This document shows positions 6,934-12,342 of a stretch of DNA of 19,915 nucleotides, one piece after another. The DNA comes from JBIKLM01 sp044375105. GTDB taxonomy: Bacteria; Planctomycetota; UBA1135; GCA-002686595. Numbering within the stretch: the stretch's first letter is position 1; each line of letters opens with the position of its first letter. Both the position numbers and the translations under genes were made by a program. The notes under the pieces are model-generated. The model was not told the origin of the DNA and did not search any database. It saw nothing but the letters and a program-made list of their open reading frames with translations. The DNA is taken from assembly GCA_044375105.1 (NCBI GenBank), contig JBILNK010000068.1:1-19915 (forward strand), given 5' to 3'.

Positions 6934-7121
6934 GGCGGCGAGCCTGGGGTGGGGGCCCGACCGGCGGGCGACGGATCCCTTACGCCAGCGCTGGCGGGGG
7001 GATTGGGGGAGATCGGTGGATTGCCTGGGCGGGAGGACTCGGGGGGCCTGACGAGCAGGCCCCGCGCTTCCTTCCTCTGGCTTCGGAATGGGGGCCGGCC
7101 GCTTGCGCGGGCGTCCCCTTT
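6934..7121. other. Non-coding remainder between the small reading frame and the DUF1992 gene
   Basis: No gene was recognised. Apart from the hairpin at 7043-7063, nothing distinctive is seen. A reverse frame through here contains KRGRPRKRP, which looks like an AT-hook but lies in otherwise non-coding-looking sequence. Confidence 0.5.
7043..7063 (-). terminator. Hairpin after the DUF1992 gene
   Basis: GGGGCCTG and CAGGCCCC form a perfect 8-bp stem around a 5-nt loop, about 58 nt past the DUF1992 stop on the reverse strand. It lacks a T-tract but is the strongest structure downstream of the transporter-DUF1992 pair. Confidence 0.45.
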
Positions 7122-7508
7122 TCAGGCCAACCGGCGCCCGAACCTCGCCGCCAGGCGCGCCCCGTAGCCCGCCGGGCCCCCCCGCCGCCCCTGGCGCTCG
7201 AGCAGCAGCTCGTAGCGCAGCTCCAGGAGGCTCTTCCGCTGGCTCAGCGCGCGGGCTTCCGGAGCCTCGGAGTCCAGGCTGCCGAGCAGGTCCTCGAGCC
7301 GCAGGGATTCCTTCCGCAATTCGAGTTCCTCGGGCAGGCAATCGGCGTTCGCCAGCAGGGTGTAGGCGGCGCGCAAGTCCGCCGGTACGCCCTCCGCCCG
7401 ATCCCGATCGGGCAAGGGCCGGCCCTGGCCCTCCAAGTCCTTGAACTCCCCCCGCGCCTCCGCCTCGCGGATGCGCTCTTCGATCAGGCGTTCGAAGGGG
7501 TCGAGCAC
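7122..7508 (-). CDS. DUF1992 / DnaJ-homologue C28-like domain protein
   Basis: The protein has 128 residues and starts with GTG. The first 35 residues (FERLIEERIREAEARGEF then DLEGQGRPLPD) carry the DUF1992 signature, which is also found in the DNAJC28 proteins of animals. The rest is a charged helical region (residues 45-105) with a basic C-terminus (GRRGG, ARFGRR). The protein should be cytoplasmic, and its biochemical function is not established. The GTG lies 4 nt after the stop of the transporter gene, so the two are cotranscribed and probably translationally coupled. No Shine-Dalgarno motif is seen, which fits coupling. GTG at 7508 is chosen because the family signature begins within five residues of it. 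Confidence 0.85.
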   Translation of the reverse strand: MLDPFERLIEERIREAEARGEFKDLEGQGRPLPDRDRAEGVPADLRAAYTLLANADCLPEELELRKESLRLEDLLGSLDSEAPEARALSQRKSLLELRYELLLERQGRRGGPAGYGARLAARFGRRLA

Positions 7509-7512
7509 GGCT

Positions 7513-8502
7513 TCAGCGTCGGCTGCCGAGCCGCGGCAGCCATTCCGCGATCAGGTTACCGCACAGCACCGCGGCGCCGCCCAGCACCAGCCAGCGGTCG
7601 ATTCCGGCGGGATCCTGCAGCGCCTGGTAGAGCGCGGCCCAGACCGGCTCGAGCGCATACAGCACCGCGGCGCGCACCGGGTCGAGCCAGCGCTGGAACA
7701 GCTGCATGGCGGTCAGGGCGAACAGGGTCGCCAGAGCGACCATCAGCGCCAGGGGCTGCCAGAAGTCGGGGCGCGCGACCAGCACGGCCAGGAAGGTCGC
7801 CGGCGGCAGGCAGCCGGCCAGCCACAGGCCGGCCAAGCCGGCGGCGCAGATCGCGGCGGCGCTGGCGAAGAGGCTTTCGGTCAAGACCAGCGCCTCGACC
7901 CGGGGGCCGAATCGGTCGATGGCCAGGATCTGCGCCGCAAACAGCGCGGCGCTGGCGAGGGTCAGCGCTGCGGGCAGGCCGAAATGGGCCTGCGGCGGGC
8001 CGTCGATGAAGGCCGCGCCCAGGCTGGCGAGCAGCACGCCGAGCTGCAGGCTCGGACGCGGCCAGCGACGGCGCGCGAGGGCGGCGAAGAGCAGGGTGAA
8101 CAGCACATACAGGCTGGTCAGGAAGGCCGAGACCGCGGGCTCGAGGTCCCGCAGGCCCTCCGAATTGAGCAGCATCCCGAGCGCCAGCAGCCCGCCCAGG
8201 ATGACACCGCAGCGCCAGGCCGGCTCGCCCGCCGCGCGCGAGCGCCGGGTCGCACCCCGCAGGCGATTCAGCAGCCCGAGCAACAGCAGCGCGATCCCGA
8301 AGCGCAGCCCGGTGAACAGCAGCAGGCCGGCGCGCTCCGCCCAGGGACCGGGCAACCCCTCTGCCTCTGCCTCGAGCCGAACCGCCGTCAGGGCGGTCTT
8401 GGTCCAGGGAAAGCTGAGCCCCCAGATCAGCGTGACCAGCAGCAGCGCCGCGAGGGCCCAGCGGCGGCGCGACGCCGCGCCCCGGGGATCCGAAAATGCC
8501 AT
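7513..8502 (-). CDS. EamA-type (DMT superfamily) membrane transporter
   Basis: The protein has 329 residues and about ten hydrophobic helices in two halves, the usual size and layout of a drug/metabolite transporter with two EamA repeats. The first helix carries the family-like LIWGLSFPWTKTAL. The first repeat ends with LEPAVSAFLTSLYVLFTLLFAAL, followed by LGVLLASLGAAFIDGP. The second repeat has LALTAMQLFQRWLDPVRAAVLYALEPVWAAL, typical of the EamA segment with a conserved Glu-Pro. Substrate cannot be inferred; exporters of amino acids or metabolites are common in the family. ATG 8502 is directly before a short basic N-terminus and the first helix. Sequence upstream in frame is low-quality and was excluded. 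The DUF1992 gene follows after 4 nt. Confidence 0.9.
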   Translation of the reverse strand: MAFSDPRGAASRRRWALAALLLVTLIWGLSFPWTKTALTAVRLEAEAEGLPGPWAERAGLLLFTGLRFGIALLLLGLLNRLRGATRRSRAAGEPAWRCGVILGGLLALGMLLNSEGLRDLEPAVSAFLTSLYVLFTLLFAALARRRWPRPSLQLGVLLASLGAAFIDGPPQAHFGLPAALTLASAALFAAQILAIDRFGPRVEALVLTESLFASAAAICAAGLAGLWLAGCLPPATFLAVLVARPDFWQPLALMVALATLFALTAMQLFQRWLDPVRAAVLYALEPVWAALYQALQDPAGIDRWLVLGGAAVLCGNLIAEWLPRLGSRR

Positions 8503-9101
8503 CGGGGCAGGATCGCATGCGCAGGCCTCGCCGCCGCCGTGGGGGCGGAGTGCCCGGATCGACGGGGCCGGATCGACGCCGCTCGAACAGCGCGCGGTCC
8601 AGCGCTCCTCCGATCGACTCCTCGGGGCAAGCCGTGGCCCACGGTGGCGGCCGGTCCGCCGACTCCGGCTGACGGGCACAAACCACGGGCTCGGGAGTGC
8701 GGGATCGGCAGACCTCTGAGCTCCAGCGCGGCGCAGCCGCCGGCGGGCCAGGCTTGAGGATCCCACCGCAGGGCCGCCGCGGAGCGCCGGGACGGCGGCC
8801 CCGAAGGCGTGCAGCCCGGCCAGAGCCGGGACCCGCCGGTCCAGTCCCGGCGCGCGACCGAGGCTCGGCCCGGGCCGAACCGAGCTCTTCCACCGCACAC
8901 GGCGGTGCCGACCCGACCAGGCCCCTCTGACGCCCCTGCGACGCCTCCGGACCGCAGAAAGACGGCTTCGCAGGAGCCCGGCGGGCCCCCGCCCTCCCCA
9001 GCGAGCAGCCTTTTCTTTGAGATCTCCTGCGACCGGAGAGCCACGCCGTGGTCTTTCCTCCGGCGGGCGACGATGGCGCTCGCCGCACCCCCCCTCGCGC
9101 G
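8503..9101. other. GC-rich gene-free spacer between divergent transporter and secreted-protein genes
   Basis: Open frames exist on both strands but their translations are Arg/Pro/Ala-rich and domain-free. A segment near 8790-8820 read on the reverse strand loosely resembles the repeat flank at 10400-10425. A less GC-rich patch (CAGCCTTTTCTTTGAGATCT, near 9011-9030) about 75 nt before ATG 9102 may hold the forward promoter, but no -35/-10 pair was recognised. Confidence 0.5.
8509..8514 (-). promoter_or_regulatory. Candidate -10-like box (GATCCT) 6 nt before the transporter start
   Basis: On the reverse strand GATCCT is followed by 6 nt and then the ATG at 8502. The same arrangement (TATCCT plus 6 nt) precedes the lipoprotein start at 12343. 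The first base deviates from TANNNT. Confidence 0.2.
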
Positions 9102-10724
9102 ATGTCCCGACCTCGCACCTCCGCGCTGCGGCCTTGGCCCGGCGTCCCGGTCCCCACGGCACCCTCCGACCGTGGACTCGGCCGCCGCTGGGCCCTGCTC
9201 TTGGTCCTATCGGCCGCGTTGGCTGGAGTTCGCCCCGCGGTGGCCCGCCAGACTCGGACCGCACCGGGACAGAGCCCCATAGCCCAGGCGGCGCCATGGA
9301 CAGATGCACACGCCGGGCAAACCCCGTGGTCGGCCGGTGATGGCTCGCCGCCCGCGATGGGCCCGAGCGCTCCCCCCGGGCGGAGGCCGCCTCACCCCGC
9401 CCCGGGCGCCAAGACCGGCGTCGATCTGCTGCGGCTGCCGCTTCTCATGGCCCGCTGTCATGGGGAGGCCCGTGCGGCTCGGGCAGCCCTCGAGCTGCCG
9501 AGCCAGCCCGAGGGCGCCTCGGGGGGCCGCCTCCCGGCGTACCAAGACCTCCACAAGCTCGCCGCGCGCCGCCTTTTCCCAGGCCTTCGGGTCCCCGGGG
9601 ACGCACCCGACCCACTTCCGGGGCAACGCCTAGATGCCGGTCCAAAGGGCGCCCCAGGCGAGTCCCCCGCAGGGCCGCGAGCGCAGGGCTTGTCGCCGGA
9701 CAGCCCGGCGGCCGCTAGGAGCGCCAGGCTCGCCTGCACAGAGCTCTGCTGGTCCGCGCCGCTGCCGCCGCCCGAGCTGGGCTTGCCCCCAAAGCCCGTC
9801 CCGACCCTCGAGCCCGCCCTGGGGCGCGCGGTTTCGGGACTTCGACCGGCCGATCGCCCGGTCGATCCCCAGGGTGTCGCCTGGCCCCTCCCCAAGCTGT
9901 ACCCACTCCGGCTGGAGCTGCCCTGCGAAACCGGCACCTGGGTGGGGGTCGCCCTCGCGGATCCCGCCCGCGTCGGAGATCCTTCGGCACGCCTCTGGCT
10001 GGCCCAAGGGCTGCTAGGGGCTTTGGATCGGGGGCTTCGATTCAGCCTGCCCGCAGAGGTCCCCTGGGGGCTTCGCTGTGATCTGGAGTTCTGGATCCTG
10101 CCCCCTGGGAAAAACCGATCCCGCCGGGTGCGCCAGGCGGTCGAAGTGCTCGAGGCCTGGAGCTGGGACCTGCCCGGGGGCGGCGCGGAGAGCGCGCCCA
10201 GCCTGCGCCTGTCGGGGCTCGAGCCGCAGGCCCGCTACGCTGCGTGGATCGAGCTGTGGCCCCTTTCAAGCGAAGGGGCAGCCCCGCTCCCGAAAGACCC
10301 CAGGGCGGCCCCACGGAAGCCGACCGCGGCTTGCGCAGGCACCGACAGCCTGACAAGGGATCCGCTCCGGGCTGTGCTCGAGCGGTCAGCCCCCCCGGTC
10401 TGCATGCCTTTGGGCCGCCATCCGGCGGCCGCAGAGGCTGGGATCGACGCAGCGCGCCGATCTTCGCCAGGCTCTCAGACAGCCGAGAGGGCCGACGGAG
10501 GTCTGGTGCCGAATCCAACCGAAGCCGTCTTCGGGCCAACCGGGATGGGAACTTGGCCCCCCGAGAGCCCCGATACTCCCGAGCAGCCCAGCGCCGGCCT
10601 GCCGACGGTCCTGGAGCTGTGCAGCAATTCGGCCGGGCAGGCCTGGTTGCCAGCGGGGTTTCCGCAGAGCTCACGGGCCCGGCGCCTGGTGGTCTGGCTC
10701 AGGCCCCTGCCGACCAGCCCTTGA
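9102..10724 (+). CDS. Hypothetical secreted protein, Pro/Ala-rich, no recognised domain
   Basis: The protein has 540 residues. A signal peptide is likely: basic region ending GLGRRW, hydrophobic core ALLLVLSAALAGV (31-43), and an AVA cleavage site at 46-48. Residues 49-85 are a low-complexity Pro/Ala/Gly linker. Structured-looking segments follow, notably about 265-390 (LYPLRLELPCETGTWVGVAL, LRCDLEFWILPPGKN, YAAWIELWPL), which look like an extracytoplasmic beta-rich domain. A low-complexity stretch of about 100 residues leads to a short C-terminal segment (ARRLVVWLRPLPTSP). Codon choice is less GC-biased at third positions than in neighbours, suggesting a fast-evolving or acquired gene. A copy of the hairpin repeat lies inside the frame at 10403-10434. 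ATG 9102 was preferred to GTG 9048 because it gives a better signal peptide. I do not recognise the family, and the exact coding extent is uncertain. Confidence 0.55.
   Translation: MSRPRTSALRPWPGVPVPTAPSDRGLGRRWALLLVLSAALAGVRPAVARQTRTAPGQSPIAQAAPWTDAHAGQTPWSAGDGSPPAMGPSAPPGRRPPHPAPGAKTGVDLLRLPLLMARCHGEARAARAALELPSQPEGASGGRLPAYQDLHKLAARRLFPGLRVPGDAPDPLPGQRLDAGPKGAPGESPAGPRAQGLSPDSPAAARSARLACTELCWSAPLPPPELGLPPKPVPTLEPALGRAVSGLRPADRPVDPQGVAWPLPKLYPLRLELPCETGTWVGVALADPARVGDPSARLWLAQGLLGALDRGLRFSLPAEVPWGLRCDLEFWILPPGKNRSRRVRQAVEVLEAWSWDLPGGGAESAPSLRLSGLEPQARYAAWIELWPLSSEGAAPLPKDPRAAPRKPTAACAGTDSLTRDPLRAVLERSAPPVCMPLGRHPAAAEAGIDAARRSSPGSQTAERADGGLVPNPTEAVFGPTGMGTWPPESPDTPEQPSAGLPTVLELCSNSAGQAWLPAGFPQSSRARRLVVWLRPLPTSP
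10403..10434 (+). repeat. Dispersed hairpin repeat copy 2, inside the secreted-protein frame
   Basis: It matches 6835-6866 at 28 of 32 positions. The inner stem GGCCGCC/GGCGGCC is kept perfectly, with the loop changed from CTCC to ATCC. The outer GATGCC/GGCATC stem is not preserved here. In the gene's frame it encodes a segment around PLGRHPAAAEAG. Confidence 0.5.
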
Positions 10725-10947
10725 CTCGGGGGGGCAAGGGGCCCCGCCTGGACTTGGCCCCCGGAAGGCATGCGGGCCTTCAGGCGAGCGAAACCCAGGT
10801 CCATAGGGATGTTCGGCTTTGTTTCCCGCCCTACGGCCATCGGCCCTGGGGTGGGGTGCGCCCCCCCGCGGTTCCAGGATGTGCTGGGCGGACCCGACTC
10901 CTCGAGGCCCGCCGACCGGACCGCGCTAGTCTCTCGTTTTTCACAGA

Positions 10948-10953
10948 TAAACT
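10948..10953 (+). promoter_or_regulatory. Candidate -10 box (TAAACT) for oligoribonuclease
   Basis: TAAACT fits TANNNT and lies 24 nt before ATG 10978 within a local AT-rich patch (GTTTTTCACAGATAAACT), unusual in this sequence. No -35 hexamer is clear. The 253-nt spacer 10725-10977 otherwise holds nothing I recognise. Confidence 0.35.
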
Positions 10954-10977
10954 CGTCACCTGCCCAGCAGCCTCCGG

Positions 10978-11577
10978 ATGACCCTGCGCTCGCCGATCCC
11001 CGACTCCGCCCCCCCGCCCAACAAACCGCGCACCGATCTCCTGGTCTGGATGGACCTCGAAATGACCGGTCTCGATCCGGATAAGGAGCGCATCCTCGAA
11101 CTGGCGGTCCTGATCACCGACAACGACCTGCAGGTGCTCGCCGAGGGCCCGGAGCTGGTCCTACACCAGCCCGAGTCTCTGCTCGCCAACATGGACGAGT
11201 GGAACACGCGCCAGCATGGCCTCTCGGGGCTGACCGAGCGCTCCCGGGGGTCCAACATCGTCGAGACCCAGGCAGAACAGCTCGTGCTCGACTTCCTGCG
11301 CCCCTGGGTCGCGCCCCGCAGCGCGCCACTGTGCGGCAACTCGATCTGGCAGGACCGCCGTTTCATCGCGCGGTACCTGCCCGCGCTCGACCAGTTCCTG
11401 CATTACCGCTTGATCGATGTGTCGACGATCAAGGAATTGTGTGGGCGCTGGCGCCGGGATGTGCACGGCTCGGCGCCCGTCAAGCGTGAAGGCCATCGTG
11501 CGCAGAGCGATGTGCTCGAGTCGATCGCAGAGCTGCGCCACTATCGCAATCGCCTGTTCAACACCTCGGGCGGTTGA
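10978..11577 (+). CDS. orn: Oligoribonuclease (3'-to-5' exoribonuclease, DEDDh)
   Basis: The protein has 199 residues. Orn degrades 2-5 nt RNAs, including the pGpG made from cyclic-di-GMP, in the cytoplasm. All DEDDh residues are visible: WMDLEMTGLDP with Asp26 and Glu28, CGNSIWQDRRF with Asp126, and HRAQSDVLESI with His173 and Asp178. Family-specific segments MDEWNTRQHGLSGL and YRLIDVSTIKEL are also present. The spacing matches E. coli Orn, with an extra N-terminal tail of about 14 mostly polar, Pro-rich residues. The start ATG 10978 is the only good one in frame before the first strand; there is no Shine-Dalgarno motif. It appears monocistronic, converging on the HAMP protein gene. Confidence 0.95.
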   Translation: MTLRSPIPDSAPPPNKPRTDLLVWMDLEMTGLDPDKERILELAVLITDNDLQVLAEGPELVLHQPESLLANMDEWNTRQHGLSGLTERSRGSNIVETQAEQLVLDFLRPWVAPRSAPLCGNSIWQDRRFIARYLPALDQFLHYRLIDVSTIKELCGRWRRDVHGSAPVKREGHRAQSDVLESIAELRHYRNRLFNTSGG

Positions 11578-11708
11578 ACAGCGGGCGTGCGGCCGAGCGC
11601 CAGGCTGCTGGAGCCGGCGGGTTCGGAGCTGACAGGTCCGAGCTCGGGTCGCCAAGGCGTTCCTCTGACCCCGGGCCCGGCGCGGAGAACCGACCGGCGC
11701 TGGGAGGA

Positions 11709-12197
11709 TTATGCGACGCGCGAGCGGCCGCGCAGGCCAAGCACCTGACGCTCCTGTTTGATCGAGCGGGCCTCGACGGCGCTGACGGCGTCGTTGATCA
11801 GGGTGCAGAGCTCCTGGAACTCGTCGCCCTTGCGGATGCGCACCGGCCCCTTGGCCTCGCCGCGCACGACCTGGCCCAGATAGGTCTCGAAGCGGTAGAT
11901 CGGACCGGCGATGCGATGGGTCAGGACCAAGCCGACCCCGACCATGAAGGGCACCAGGAAGGCCATGGAGAGCAGACTGGACGAGCGCACGATGCTGGGC
12001 AACTCTTCCAACAGCAGGTCCCCTTCCTTGGGCATCCGCTCCGCCAGCAGGCTCACCGAGCGGCTGAGCAGGAACACCTGGAACAGGGCGGCCACGGCGG
12101 AGATGCCGATAAAGGTCAAGATCACCTTGACCTGCAGCCGCGTCTTGATCAACAGGCGGCTGCGCTTGAAAGACGGAGGCTTGGCGCGTTCGAACAT
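11709..12197 (-). CDS. Small membrane protein with HAMP domain and no output domain
   Basis: The protein has 162 residues. A basic N-terminus precedes a first membrane helix at about 22-45 (VKVILTFIGISAVAALFQVFL). A short periplasmic loop of about 28 residues follows, then a second helix at about 74-93 (SLLSMAFLVPFMVGVGLVL). It continues directly into a HAMP-type coiled coil at about 94-146, with the conserved Pro99 in THRIAGPIYRFE and the DEF position in RKGDEFQEL at the start of the second helix. The protein stops about 15 residues later in a basic tail. HAMP units normally relay signals to kinase, cyclase or chemoreceptor modules, none of which is present or encoded next door. It might pair with separate proteins or act structurally. 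It is divergent from the sulfatase-like lipoprotein gene (145-nt shared upstream region) and convergent with orn. Confidence 0.85.
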   Translation of the reverse strand: MFERAKPPSFKRSRLLIKTRLQVKVILTFIGISAVAALFQVFLLSRSVSLLAERMPKEGDLLLEELPSIVRSSSLLSMAFLVPFMVGVGLVLTHRIAGPIYRFETYLGQVVRGEAKGPVRIRKGDEFQELCTLINDAVSAVEARSIKQERQVLGLRGRSRVA

Positions 12198-12306
12198 GAT
12201 TATCGCTGGGTCACCCGAGCCTCCCCCTCTTCGGCTGCGGGACTCCGAATTCTGAGGCCAAATAGCGCGCGGGCGCCGGGGGGAAAATCTTTCGCTTTGG
12301 CGCGCC

Positions 12307-12336
12307 TTGGCCCTTTCGGGGAGCCCGCGTTATCCT
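12307..12336 (+). promoter_or_regulatory. Candidate promoter giving a leaderless transcript of the sulfatase-like gene
   Basis: TTGGCC (12307-12312), an 18-nt spacer and TATCCT (12331-12336) form a plausible -35/-10 pair. The -10 ends 6 nt before ATG 12343, so transcription would start at or next to the start codon. No Shine-Dalgarno motif is present. Confidence 0.35.
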
Positions 12337-12342
12337 GCCCGG

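Noticed and set aside
6934..7140. KRGRPRKRP on the reverse strand looks like an AT-hook.
   Set aside because: No start codon gives a sensible protein containing it and the surrounding translation looks non-coding.
7441..8757. A 438-codon forward frame opposite the EamA transporter.
   Set aside because: It is Gln/Ala/Gly-rich antisense of a membrane protein; the reverse strand has a complete ten-helix transporter.
9207..9626. A reverse frame (MPRKWVGCVPGD...) opposite the start of the secreted protein.
   Set aside because: Only its first part looks protein-like, there is no domain or upstream signal, and the forward frame has a signal peptide.
12070..12197. KGDEF in the HAMP protein looks like a GGDEF diguanylate cyclase signature.
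   Set aside because: It lies at the HAMP second-helix start, where DEx is conserved, and the protein ends about 35 residues later, too short for a cyclase domain.
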